This document shows, one piece after another, positions 12,701 to 23,024 of a stretch of 64,000 bases of DNA. Both the position numbers and the translations under genes were made by a program. Where the stretch lies: contig NC_092591.1 of assembly GCF_047663525.1 (NCBI RefSeq), positions 28,429,001 through 28,493,000 of the forward strand, given 5' to 3'. The notes beneath the pieces were generated by a model. The model had not been told where the DNA came from, did no database searches, and saw only the letters and a list, made by a program, of their open reading frames with translations. The stretch is from Anas platyrhynchos. Its lineage: Eukaryota > Chordata > Aves > Anseriformes > Anatidae. Numbering within the stretch: position 1 is the first letter of the stretch; every line of letters starts with the position of its first letter.

Positions 12701-15700
12701 GCAAGAACAGAAGTGGTTTCAACAGAGTAAATGCCTTCTTGCAATCATAAATTCTTCTTCTTGGGGGGCATAAAGGATTTAGAGGATGATGAACAATCTC
12801 AAAATTCCTTCATTCTTTTACTTTAAGTGAAAAGTGCTATTCTATTAAATCACTTGGAGTCACCCACATCAATCTCAGTGGTGTTTTTCCATTTGTTGTA
12901 TCCACTAACTCATCTCTATCACCCCTAAATGTTTCATTAAGGAATGCAGACAGAAATGAGAGACAGCAATTGTTTCACTAATATAGAGCTGCTACATTTT
13001 GCCAAGCTTCTTCCAGGAAAAGAATTACTGTAAGGTGCAACCTCCATACCACTTAACCTGGAGGTTTTTGTCAAGCCAAAGCCCAGCTGATGCTCCATTT
13101 TCAGCTTTCCCTGTTGTTTTTTCGTACTGACGAGCACTGGAGGTACATTCTCCTTGCAAGGGAGACCTTTGCCCAGAAATACCCCTCCAGCAACAGGCCT
13201 CAGTGTGCAGGCTAACTAGTTTTGAACCATGCAAAAAATCAGCAGCATGTCACTGGGAACAGGAAAATCCATGTGGCCATCGTGGTACTACTGTGTAGTG
13301 GGGGCATAAGACCTCACGAGGAGAAGCCCAGACAGATTTCCTCTTCTGCAGCTGCATCTATCCACCCATCCATCACATGCTAACTGCTGCCTGAGTTAAG
13401 GGATGAGGCACAGCTGTGGCTTTCTTAACGTGTTACTGACAGTATCAGCATAACCACTCAAACTTAACAAGCATCCAGTTGCTTAAATGGGAGAAAAAGC
13501 ACCCTGATCAATTTTTTTTTATCCTCCAACACATGGTGCAAGAAACAGGAAAAAAAAAAAAAAGCAGTTATTCTGAGGTGATAGACTGAAAGTTGCCCTT
13601 CATTGGAGTGTGCAATGGGAATCTATTGAGGATGGCAATTTGGTACAGAGCAAAGAAGTACTCAAGCTCTTCACTGTGTTATGTCCCAGCTCCCAGGAAA
13701 CTTTAGGGATGAATTTGTGCTTCTTGAACAAAATAAGCCGTGTTGCAAAAAAAAAGGCTAGGTCATGAAACCATCTGGTGACTCTTTCATGCTTTTGGTT
13801 TTTAATTATTTTTTACATCATTAGGCATGCACGAGGCTGCATGCCCTTTTGGCCTTAGTATATGCTGCCATGCATGACTGGTGCTTCAGAGCTTGGCTGC
13901 AGCTCTGAGCACAAATGTAACCCCATTCCAGGCAGAAAAGTTGCTAGGATGATGGCTCATAAGTACAACCTTTTGCTGTCTCCTCTTGTTAAACCAGCCC
14001 CCTCATATGCTCCATGGCACAGTTTCCTTCAGAGAAGGAACAGCCACTGATATACGGAGATTTAGGACTTTACATACACCACTGAAATATTTAAACTGGA
14101 AAGCTCTCTGCAGTAATCTTTGCAAACAAATTTCTACGTTGCTAGAAGACAATGACTTTCCCTTCCAGCATCAAATGATTCTAGCAAAAATCAGGAAGAT
14201 GATGTGGAGAAACTCCAGTCAAAGCACTTTTTTTTTTTTTTTTTAAAAAAAAAGAAAGAAAAGAAAAAAAAGCTTTGTACTTTGATGTTCCCTTACTATG
14301 ATCTGAATAGGGTATTCAGATAATAGCTGGATATAAATGCTGGATATAAACGCTAGATGTAATTGCTAGATAGAAGTGCTGAGAACAACTAATCGTCAAA
14401 TTGTACTCTCATGCTTGCCTAGACACACGTCTTAAAAGGAAATTATTGCTATAAAACATTTTCCATTTAATCCTTTGTGCTTTAACTTCTTGGAGGCTGC
14501 TCGGGAAAACGAAAATTCAGTAAATAACTAAGAATCCAGCTCCTAAGTGAGCTCAGAAATACTGTGTAATTTAAGTCTCCAGTAGTCTTAATGTGTCTGG
14601 AGAGTACGCTTCCCTCATCATCATCACCACTGCTGTAGTTGAGACAACTGTGAGGAGTGTCTGCTGGCGAATTCCTCCCTTGTTGTTTCTTAGGGTAGGA
14701 ATAGTTTTCTGCCAGTTTTTTTTTTTTTTTTTTTTATGGGAATCTTGTTTCTTCTAATCCTCTCCCATTACCCCCCTTCCTTCAAACAGCTGTGGCGAAA
14801 ATGCTTGGCATCATCATGGGGCACCTAAAATAAGAAGTCTCTTTTTGGGAATGTCTTTTGTCAGGTTGCTTTCTGTGAAGTACTGTGCACAGCTGCACCG
14901 CTCACTGCACAGATACTGCAGGGGAGAGTACATGCTATTTACAGCAGGGAGTGTGTACAATCACAGAACAGTTTGGCTTGGAAGGGACCTTAAAAATCAT
15001 CTAATTCTAACACCCTGCCATGGGCAGGACATCTCCCACCAGCCCAGGATGCCCTCAGCCCCATCCAGCCTGGCCTTGGGCACCTTTAGGGATGGGGCCT
15101 TCACAACTTCTCTTGGCAGCCTGCACCAGGGCCTCACCACCCTGAGTAAATAATTTCTTTATATCTAACCCAAATCTACTCTTTTTTAGTTGAAAGCCAT
15201 TCCCCCTTGACCTATCACTACACTCCCTAACAAAGAGTCCCTCCCTTGCTCTCCTGTTGCTATTAGCAGTAATGACGGCCTGGACTCTGCAGCAGTCTTT
15301 GCAGATGAAATATCACTGGGTGAAGTCTCATCTTACCTGTGGTTTGAGTACAGTTATAAAGTGGCCAGATCTGGCCCAATGCTCGCTGCAGCCAAAGGAG
15401 TATTTTTGTGAGGTTTTGGGGAATATGCCCAGCCAAGGCAGGGGGCTTAAAATTATGTGTCCCAATATTTCCTGGCTCAGGTCTCAGCAAACTTTTGACG
15501 TTAAACTTATGGATTGCTTTCAAATGTTATTTGCTTTGCTGTTTCAGAGACCCTTGTCCAAAGATAAATCTGTGTGAGAGATTAGGGTAAGCAGAAGCAT
15601 AATCTTGTGATTGTTTGAACCTGTGCTATCAAGTCACTTGAACCCTCTTGGGGAAAGAAAAAAAAGTACATAAAATACAAACGTAGGCCTCTTAAGGGAA

Positions 15701-18700
15701 ACCTTAGCATCTGGGGGTAATAGTAAATATGAAAATGCAAAATTGCACATGTAGCACTGTTAACTTCCCTTGATCTGTGTGTATGTAGTTATAACACAGA
15801 GTAGTTGTATTCCTGCAACCTAGATGGGAGTTGGGATACTCATAAGCAGCTGATAACTTTGTGGGTTAAGAAGCAGGCTGCTCTGCTCCTGTTCCTTCCT
15901 CAGCAACACAAGGCCACAAGAGGAGGCTGAAATATTATTCTTTTTCATTATTCTCAATCCAGTTCTTCAGTGGAAATGGAAACTTTTTTACTGAATCCAT
16001 TTATTTGATTGCTGCTGCTGGAAAGCTGCTTCATGGCCCACCAGAACTTAGACAAGTTTAGATATTTTGCTTTTTATTGGGGTTTAAGATTTGCTCAGAA
16101 GCATGATGGTGCACACATCCACCAGTAATCTCATTTTACTCCGGTACCTGCCCTTCCTCCTCACCTGTGTGGGACAGCTCAGTGGTATGGATCCTGACAT
16201 TAAGGTCTGATGCACCTTGGCTCGGCATCTCTGTGCCCTGCCCATCGCTGGAGCTCTCTCATTAAAGCTACCGGATTGCTCCTGCCTCACTGTCTGGTTG
16301 CCCTCTGACATGCAGAGAAGCATCCCGATGGATGGAAGCTTTGCTGCATGTTGAGAAACCCCTGATTTGGTGGTGGGATTATGGCTCATCACCTGCTAGC
16401 TCTGGTGGACATGCAGGTGTATGATCACCCTTAGAAACCTCCAACCCTCCCCGCTGCTATTCCTGTTGATAGCTTTGGAACATCTCCTAAACACATGGTG
16501 TTTAAATTTATCCCTGGTGACATGGAGCTGAGTCTGATGCAGGTAATCTCCTCAGCCTCCCTCTCTCCCTTTCCTTGTCAGTCATTGCCTTTTGGACAAC
16601 CAGGTGGGACAGAACGATATTGCAGTAATGGCTATAAATCACCTCAAACAGTCCTGCTTTCACTCCCAAGATGTTCGGAGGCTGGCACATTGTGCTGTAA
16701 TTTTTTTCCCTAGAGTAATTTTTAGTGCAGCCCCTTAAGACTTAACTTAAAAGCCTCTCTGAGTGGTGGCTTTGCTCCAAGAGCCCTCATTCCTCCCCAT
16801 GCAGCCACCCACTCCACTCTGTCTTGCAGATTGCCTTTCTGCTCTGAAAGCCAAGCATTGCCTTCAGACCCATTCAAATTAACGTGGATATGGAAACAAG
16901 GAGAAAATGAATGGAAGAAATAGGTGTTCTGTTGTGTTGTTGTTTTTTTTTTGTTTTTTGTTTTTTTTTACTCCAGGCACTAAATGTAATTGTCATATTT
17001 TTCCATTGAAACCCGAGCAGCAGGAGTGGGCTGGGATTTGTCAAGCTGCGAGTTCTCACAATTTTAGTAAATATTTAGGATCTGATTCACCGCTGAGTCA
17101 CCCCGTTACTTCTTCTGGCTCAGTTCAGAGGAAATCCTCTGTCACTGAGATGACACTATCCATCTGACGAGCTCTTGCCTTTGTATTTGAGCATCTCAGG
17201 GTGGCAATACTTGTCCTCGCAGTCCCTTGTCAGAACAAGGAGTTGGTGTCATCACTGCTTGGCAGGACATGGGGGGGCTTGGAGGCATGTAGGTCAGAGG
17301 CACCCATGTTCCTCTTTGACACCAACTCCCAAACTGGCCAGAAGCTCCAGCCATCAGCAGGTGAGACCTTGAAGTGGCATGTAGCGGAAAGTGGTACACG
17401 TACAGCATCACAGCTCATGGTGGGACTCACCATGTTGTGGGTGCCCCTTGGTGCATGGTGGGTCATACAGCAGGTGCTGCTGTGTGGCAGTGGTTCAGTA
17501 GCTGCACAACTCATCTAGCAATATGCCTGGGAGAGACCTTTACATACGTCTGCTTCTATCACAGGTGGAAGACAGCATGATGGACGTGTACGACCTTGTG
17601 TACGAGGAGGTGAGGAGGAACGTCTCCAGCTTCAGGAGGCATGAGCTGAATGCCATCCACGAAGCAGTAAGTTATCTTCCAGCCTTTGCAGACAGCCTTG
17701 TCCTGGAGCATCTTCCCATTGGTTTCAGCAGGCTGTGGCTGGTGCTTGGCTATGCTTCACAAATGCTGTAAAACTGTTTTATCTCAGGAAGCAGAAGCTC
17801 CAGTCAGCTGTGAAGTCTTTCCCCTTCCCACCTGGATTATCCAAGGGCCACCTACTTGAGCATCTCTCTTATACAAAATCTTCGAAGTTTTTGTGCCATA
17901 GCTGGTACATATTGCCTGTCTCAGCCGGCGCTTTGCTGTGTATCTCCTCCTGCAGCTGGACCTGCTTGGGCAGCGAGCTCATGGCCTGCAGCGGGGCTGG
18001 GTGGGAAGGTCAGATCTGCTCACTTGTTTCCAGGCTTCTCCCATGCAGCTCCCTCTGTTTTTCTGTTTTCGTAATTTGTTGTAACAAGCACTTTCCAAAG
18101 CTGCTTTCATCCAGGCATATCAAGACACAGAAAAGGGCAAATGTTTCTCAGTACCATAACAGCCATGGCCCTCAGAGCCGTGACCAGGAACATCAGTGCT
18201 TGCTGCAGGGTTGTGGAGCAGCATGTCCAAACCCACCCTTGGCAAGGAGAACCACCCAACTTCATCCCCTGCTTAATTTAGCCACTTTAATTGATGCAAA
18301 AACAGTCCTCGTTGATTTTTTTTTTTTTTCCTGAGTTTAACTTCCATCGCAGAAATTATCGATTGCATGCCTACCTGCTTTGTTCTTTTCCTTCCATGAA
18401 ACCCTGTTCCTCTCTTCCAGTTCCTGTGCTGTGGGAAGCACTCCCCATTCGGGGACACGGCTGCCGTTGAGCACAATACGTGTCCTCCCAGCCAGGCACA
18501 GGCTGCCGGGCAGGTAAGCACAAAGCTTCTTCCACTCTCCCACTGTGCTACTACTCATGGACTGCTTAAAATCTTACTGTTTTTTAATGCTTAAGCCAAA
18601 GTTACCACCTTTTTGTGGTTTGGTTGCTGTAGGTTAGGTTGTTCTTTGTTTCTTTGTTTTAACCAGAAACAGGAAGGTGTCTCTAGGGGCAGTTTGCTTT

Positions 18701-21700
18701 GCAGCCCAAGAAAGCCTCCAAAACACTTGTTCTTGCAGCCTGTTGCTTCTTTCCAGCCTTTTCTGTATCTTCTACCTGTGTGGAGATGATGTGATACCAC
18801 AGGCATGTGTCTGACCTCAAAAAGCTCTTGGGCTTGTCTGTGTTGCTAGCTTCTGAGACCTAAAAAGTGTTCTGCTAACAGCAAATGCTGAAGGTGCACA
18901 TGATAACTCTATTTCCCTCTTCTGTGGGCATTAGTCAGGTATTAAAACTTAAAAGGAGGAACTCATAAAGTAGGATAATTTTGTCCAGCAGCAGCTGCAC
19001 TGTGTAGACTGGATTTCTCTCCTGTCCAGCATTCCAGTGAAGTGATGGAGAAGCCACCAGTACGGGACTGTGTATGCAGTGAAGGTGTAATGCAATCTTC
19101 ATACTCCAAGCAAATCTCTTGTATGCTTTTTTCTATGGGAGTAGCCAAATTAGCTGGCGTAGCTGAAGCTGCAAGCATCATACCATACATTGTCCTTAGG
19201 TAAAACAAAACCACGTTGCTACAGCTATGAAGAAACATCCGTGTTACATCAGAGGCTAACGCAACCCTGTGATGCAGAAGCATGCCTCAACCCCTGGTTT
19301 CCAGCCACCTCCTGGAAAAAACAATCTCAAAGTGGGGGTGGGCAGCAGCTCGGAGAAGAGGAAGAAAGATGAAATCAGACCTGGGCACCATGCATGAGCA
19401 TTAGTTCGCCTCTGCTAATGGTTTGCATTTAGCAGAGAGGAGGATGTGAGGATGTGACTTGCAGTTGGGGACCTGCAGCATTTGGTAGCTGCAGTGCATT
19501 TGCTCTGGCACTGACGCTGTGGGGCTGTGAGCACTTCTACCTCGCTCTGCAAATCGCTTAATCAAGGGCAGGCTTTTGCATTTCTGAAATGGCTCTCTTG
19601 GCTAGCACCCACTGAATTTCAGTGAGGTTGCAGGCATGCTTACCACTCATATATATTAATGCTGGTGACACCTTGCAGTATGGAGCTGTTTGCTAGTACC
19701 TTTGGGGAACACAAGCAGCTTTATGGCAAACTCTGCTTTTCCATCTTTTCATTTCACTCCATCCATTTTCCATTGGGGTGGGGAACATTTGTGTATGACC
19801 ACACTTAACTGTGCATGCACACATCCTCTACACTCTGAGTCGTGGTAAGAAAATCATAGGCACATTTTAGTGATGGAAAATATACTGCATGTGTTTATCT
19901 TGCAGTGCAATGTTGCATCCCTGGTGGTCCTCTGGGGACCTGGGAGTTGGACTCGATGATCCTTGTGGGTCCCTTCCAACTCAGATATTCTGTGATCCCT
20001 CTCTTTCTACCTGGGGTCACAGCAATTGCTATTAGGGGGATGGATGCCTCCCAAGCTCCTGCTGTGCTGCAAGGGGTGTCTCTCTCTTCCCAGGACTGCC
20101 TACAAGAGATCCAGGGCTTCCTGAAGAAGCACATGGACCTTGTCTCCATGCTCCTGGGCACCACCATCTGCTTCACGGTAACTGCGCGTATTCCTTCTCG
20201 TGTCTGGCCCCAAGAGGCAGGGGAATCACATTCTGAATTAGTCCCAGGATGCTAGGATTTGGGATGATTTTTGGAGATCAGTAGCAGGGAAACAAGTGGT
20301 AGTGGACTTCGCCTTGGAAATTAGGAAATACATAGTCTTGGTTATTAGTTTTTCTGCCCCAAACTCATCATGTCAGCAAGGAATGGGGAGAGGTTTCTGC
20401 ATTTTATCCTTGCAGATATTTCGGCGTGTCCTCCCCTGCAAGCTAGAGGAGCTGTCACCTGGCGCAGGTCTTGAAGGTGGGGTAGGAGGCCCACAAAGCT
20501 CCATCTGCCAGGCAGCTCGGTGCCTCTCTGGTGAAGGAAAACCTGAAATGCTGCAGAAAAGGACATGCTCCTACTGCAGAAGGTGGTGAGGGTGCTCAGT
20601 GGTTGTGTGGGGACAGTGCGTTGAGAGCTGTAGAGAGCCCCTAATTAAAACAGGCCTGCTCCGAGGTCCACCCACTGTAATTACCCCTGTACAAGGCCCT
20701 GCATGTGTAGTAAAACATGCCAGAAAAAAGTACAAGCCTTGTTTCTTAACCATGAAATTAGGTTTGGTCTGCTCTGATATCTCCACACTACTCCCCAGAC
20801 AGGGCAATTTTTCCCAACCAGTGTGTATTTAGGGATTGTTTCAGTGCTTGTGTCCACCTCGGCACAATATGGGTTAGAAGATTTTTCCCTATCTCAAGAA
20901 AAGCCAGAGGAACAAAGATTTTTTTTGTACTGCTCATAGTAAATGCAGAAAGCCATCAGGCAATGGCACAGGTATATTTCTACTTAGATGGAATTACGTA
21001 CTTGCAGACAGAATTGTAGCATTAAAGCTTCATTGGATCTTAGTGCAGCTGAGCTCTTGCTTAGAAAATCTTTGGGACACATAGCTGATGTCTAATGCAA
21101 AGCCACATAAGGGTATTTGGTGTCATTTCCTAATTTTCATTGGCTGTAGAAGAAATTTCACTTCAGCTCTACCCAGACAAAAGTAGGAGCACTTCTATAT
21201 TTTTTCCCTGGAACTTGATGCTATAGCCAGATAATGCAATAAAGTCTTTGAAGCGTACATTAGAGGAAGTCTCGCTGCAAGGTTGGCTGTTGTGATAGCA
21301 GGATGCAAAGGAAAACCTGGTGGCTGGTACAGCTGCTCTTGTGTCCCCGTCCCTCTGGCCAGCACCACGACGTGCACAGATGTGCCCCATCAAGCTGCGC
21401 TCAGCTTGCACAATAAGGCAAGCTTTCAGAGGGCTTTGCAGCCCTCATAACGCTTCCCCCAGCATCCTCACCTTTGATAAGCTGCCTGTGTAAATCTTGA
21501 TACGTGACCAACCACCACTGCACAGGGTGATGGACCCATCAGAAAGCTGCAGTACAAAGGAAGCATATTGTCCTCGCAGTGTGCACGTGGTGGCCTTTTG
21601 TTTTTTGTTGATTTTATTTTTTTTTTACTCCAAACAAGGCATGAAGTTTTTTTTCTCTGTTATTTATACAAAAGGCTATTATGAGAGATGTATGTTTGTG

Positions 21701-22133
21701 TGGAGGAATGTTTTGTGGCAGGAGTTTGAAGTCTGAATTTCCTGGCTTCTTCTCACTTTTGGATATTTTTAGGACAGAGTTTGAGCCATGCTGTGCTAAT
21801 TCCAATCAGATGCTTTAACGGCATGTTTTTTTCCCTCCTATCTCGTGTTGGAATTGGTGTTCACCATTTCAGTGGAAAACAGCTCCTTCAAGAAAAATTT
21901 GATATTTTCATACATAACAAGTTCAGAAGTGCCAAGCAGACTAGCAGGCAACTCTTATGATCCCTTATTCATGCAGAGGGAGCCTCATCATTGGTTCAGT
22001 ATTTAACTGTTTGCTCATTTCATTTATTTCCTTTTAGGTTTACGGGATGGTTCTGACTTCATTCCTCTGGTTCTACATCCACTTCAGCAACAACCTGGAC
22101 CGGAAAGGCAAATACATCCTGCGGGCAAGGTAG
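176..22133 (+). CDS. TSPAN32: TSPAN32 (PHEMX/TSSC6) tetraspanin, 5'-partial, seven exons
   Basis: Gene-level entry. Joined exons are 176-290, 1213-1310, 5737-5811, 17565-17666, 18421-18513, 20094-20177 and 22038-22133. They total 663 bp, that is 220 residues plus a stop, all with GT-AG borders and compatible phases. The first exon (start Met and most of TM1) lies upstream of base 1. The product is a four-pass membrane protein with TM1, small loop, TM2, TM3, a large loop carrying the CCG motif and two more cysteines, then TM4. As recalled, the human protein shares VRE-Q after TM2, DLVYE in the large loop, FLCCGK, DCLQ and LDRKGKY near the end. In mammals it is expressed mainly in blood cells and modulates integrin alphaIIb-beta3 and T-cell signalling. 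The position just upstream of CD81 matches human synteny. The C-terminus is much shorter than in human. Sure of the family, fairly sure of the orthologue. Confidence 0.92.
291..1212 (+). other. TSPAN32 intron 2
   Basis: GT-AG intron of 922 bp. I see no coding exon or recognised repeat in it. Bases 1-175 are likewise the 3' end of the preceding intron, ending in a normal polypyrimidine tract. Confidence 0.8.
1213..1310 (+). CDS. TSPAN32: TSPAN32 coding exon 3 (TM2 and inner loop)
   Basis: The acceptor is CCTTCCAG ending at 1212 and the donor is GTGCGT at 1311. The 98-bp exon completes the split Ala codon and ends in phase 0. It encodes a hydrophobic helix (AFYVGICLSMTLILAALLSS) followed by AATVRESQCL, the cytosolic loop typical of tetraspanins. 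CD81 exon 3 has the same length and phase and the matching inner-loop motif ESQCL, so the two exons are clear paralogues. Confidence 0.92.
4542..4571. repeat. T10-A20 homopolymer junction
   Basis: Ten T at 4542-4551 are directly followed by twenty A at 4552-4571. Similar T-to-A junctions occur at 14228-14271 and 37464-37492. Confidence 0.95.
5423..5446. repeat. (ATTT)n microsatellite
   Basis: About five ATTT units followed by extra T, inside TSPAN32 intron 3. Confidence 0.9.
5737..5811 (+). CDS. TSPAN32: TSPAN32 coding exon 4 (TM3)
   Basis: A 75-bp, 25-codon exon with phase 0 at both ends. The acceptor TTTATCCTCAG ends at 5736 and the donor is GTAAGC at 5812. It encodes GFFCFALAFCGLIPAACWRY and then ARSTE. 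It is short, isolated between introns of 4.4 and 11.8 kb, and has no Met, so it is easily missed. The match to the human TM3 segment (GFLCFSLAFC), the correct phase and the identity of size with CD81 exon 4 make it secure. Confidence 0.9.
6637..6702. repeat. A17-(GA)6-T30 simple-repeat cluster
   Basis: An A-run at 6637-6653 is followed by GA repeats to 6665, a 7-base spacer and a T-run of 30 at 6673-6702. The A and T arms can pair. Confidence 0.95.
7623..7696. repeat. Diverged 31-bp direct duplication
   Basis: Copies at 7623-7653 and 7666-7696 (period 43) share 27 of 31 bases, with the core TTAGCTGA and the end TATTTAAAGA. All four differences are transitions. Confidence 0.8.
14228..14271. 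repeat. Poly-T followed by A-rich tract
   Basis: Seventeen T (14228-14244) are followed by A-rich sequence with scattered G up to 14271. Confidence 0.92.
14326..14377. repeat. 13-bp tandem repeat, four degenerate copies
   Basis: The units are GCTGGATATAAAT, GCTGGATATAAAC, GCTAGATGTAATT and GCTAGATAGAAGT, head to tail. Confidence 0.88.
14959..15262 (-). mobile_element. CR1 LINE, 5'-truncated 3' fragment
   Basis: On the + strand the copy begins AATCACAGAACAGTTTGG and then has GGAAGGGACCTTAAA, the reverse complement of the well-known CR1 3' end. It continues through CCTGCCATGGGCAGG, CCCCATCCAGCCTGGCC and AAGCCATTCCCCCTTG, all familiar CR1 3'-terminal blocks. The element is therefore inserted in the minus orientation within TSPAN32 intron 4. 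It is non-coding here and clearly diverged. The far boundary is approximate. Confidence 0.88.
17565..17666 (+). CDS. TSPAN32: TSPAN32 coding exon 5 (start of large extracellular loop)
   Basis: The acceptor TCTATCACAG ends at 17564 and the donor is GTAAGT at 17667. The 102-bp exon has phase 0 at both ends. It encodes VEDSMMDVYDLVYEEV and a following segment with R-N-V-S-S, a potential N-glycosylation site, then HELNAIHEA. It corresponds to helices A and B of the large loop. Human TSPAN32 has a close match around YDLVYE. Confidence 0.93.
17667..18420 (+). other. TSPAN32 intron 5
   Basis: GT-AG intron of 754 bp. Reading frames run through it but have no domain similarity that I recognise. A T-run is at 18317-18330. 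Nothing else is seen. Confidence 0.75.
18421..18513 (+). CDS. TSPAN32: TSPAN32 coding exon 6 (CCG motif)
   Basis: The acceptor CTCTTCCAG ends at 18420 and the donor is GTAAGC at 18514. The 93-bp exon has phase 0 at both ends. It opens with FLCCGKHSPF, which holds the hallmark Cys-Cys-Gly of the tetraspanin large loop, and a third loop cysteine follows in HNTCPPS. The rest is variable, as expected for the recognition subdomain. Confidence 0.93.
18514..20093 (+). other. TSPAN32 intron 6
   Basis: GT-AG intron of 1580 bp. The only recognised element is a CR1 3' end close to the acceptor (19925-19996). Confidence 0.75.
19925..19996 (+). mobile_element. CR1 LINE, short 3'-end fragment
   Basis: The motif GTTGGACTCGATGATCCTTG followed by GGGTCCCTTCCAACTC and ATTCTGTGAT is the conserved CR1 3' end in sense orientation. 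It ends about 100 bp upstream of TSPAN32 exon 7. The 5' border is uncertain because the copy is strongly truncated. Confidence 0.85.
20094..20177 (+). CDS. TSPAN32: TSPAN32 coding exon 7 (last loop cysteine, start of TM4)
   Basis: The acceptor CTTCCCAG ends at 20093 and the donor is GTAACT at 20178. The 84-bp exon has phase 0 at both ends. It begins DCLQEIQGFLKKH, whose cysteine should pair with one of the CC pair, and runs into the hydrophobic LVSMLLGTTICF of TM4. A CR1 3' end lies about 100 bp upstream in the preceding intron. Confidence 0.92.
20178..22037 (+). other. TSPAN32 intron 7
   Basis: GT-AG intron of 1860 bp that splits TM4. No repeats beyond short T-runs near 21600-21655 and no exon-like reading frame. 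Confidence 0.75.
22038..22133 (+). CDS. TSPAN32: TSPAN32 last coding exon (TM4 and short C-terminus)
   Basis: The acceptor TTTCCTTTTAG ends at 22037. The exon encodes VYGMVLTSFLWFYIHFS, then NNLDRKGKYILRAR and TAG at 22131-22133. LDRKGKY is shared with human TSPAN32, but the human protein continues for many more residues. The stop overlaps a possible donor (CAAG followed by GTAGAA at 22130), so a spliced, longer C-terminus cannot be excluded. I prefer the stop because no good downstream coding exon is visible. Confidence 0.82.
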   Translation, partial: VYGMVLTSFLWFYIHFSNNLDRKGKYILRAR

Positions 22134-23018
22134 AAACTCCTCTCCTGGGCTTCCCTACAAGGTAGAGCGAGCTTGGTGCAGGAAGACACCTGAAGACCTC
22201 CCCAAAATCACCTGGGAAGGCACTGTGTGGGGACAGGTGGAGGGATGGGTGTCACCACTGCTCATGTTGCACATTTTCCCCTCCTGCATCACTCACCCTT
22301 GTGCACTCCTGAGCTGGTCAGCCCGGGTGATGCTCAGTGGAAGGGCAGCTTTACCGAAAATGGATGAGGACCAAGGCGCACCTGGGCTCGGAGATGCCTC
22401 ACCAGGTGCAGTGCAGGGTATAGCTCCACAAGCAGGACACACACAGCCCCTTTGGATACATCCGGAAAGGAAAGCCCAGCCAGAATCACAGTGCTAAACC
22501 AAACTTTTCTTGCACTGTTCTGTGTGACCCCAAAAGATGTGACCTTTCTAGGGTGATAGCTTTGGACCATAGCCTGGGACTGGTTCACTATCAGCAAATA
22601 CATGGACACAGAGTGTGGCACTGCTGAAGGGAAATGTGCTCTCCTAACTGGAACACTGCTAATTATTGACTTAGGGCAAGTTTTGAGTTATCCCTGGAGT
22701 ATGTAGGTATCCAACCACCATTGATTCTTTTTTTTCCCTATAAAGTATTGTTGGAGCTTGTGGTGGAAATTAGGGAGAAAAAAAAAAGAAAAAAGTAGTG
22801 CCTGTGTTTTGAAACAACCAGACAGAATAAGGACACATCCCTCTGTTACTCCCCTTTTTGATGTGATATGCATCATTTTTAAAATTGTTAGGATTTGGTC
22901 AGCCTCCTAGGTACCGCACTGATTTCATACCGGCACATTCAACCACACTGCCTTAACTTTGTGTTTCTCTAGCTTCACTGACCTACCACGCTACTGTGAA
23001 ATACAAAAAGGCTTTGAT

Positions 23019-23024
23019 ATTAAA
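23019..23024 (+). terminator. Candidate TSPAN32 polyadenylation signal (ATTAAA)
   Basis: ATTAAA lies about 890 bp after the TSPAN32 stop and is followed by GT-rich CTTGTGTTT. AATAAA hexamers at 23378-23383 and 23917-23922 are alternatives. Sequence alone cannot decide which is used. Confidence 0.3.

Larger units (their letters stand above)
5812..17564 (+). other. TSPAN32 intron 4, 11.8 kb
   Basis: The longest intron of this gene. It contains an A17-(GA)6-T30 cluster at 6637-6702, a diverged 31-bp duplication at 7623-7696, a 13-bp tandem repeat at 14326-14377 and a CR1 fragment at 14959-15262. The stretch from about 7215 to 8800 is AT-rich and almost free of reading frames. No coding exon was recognised. 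Confidence 0.75.

Noticed and set aside
14959..15262. Reading frame over the CR1 copy as a possible host gene
   Set aside because: The sequence is the non-coding 3' end of a truncated CR1 in antisense; the frame is an artefact.
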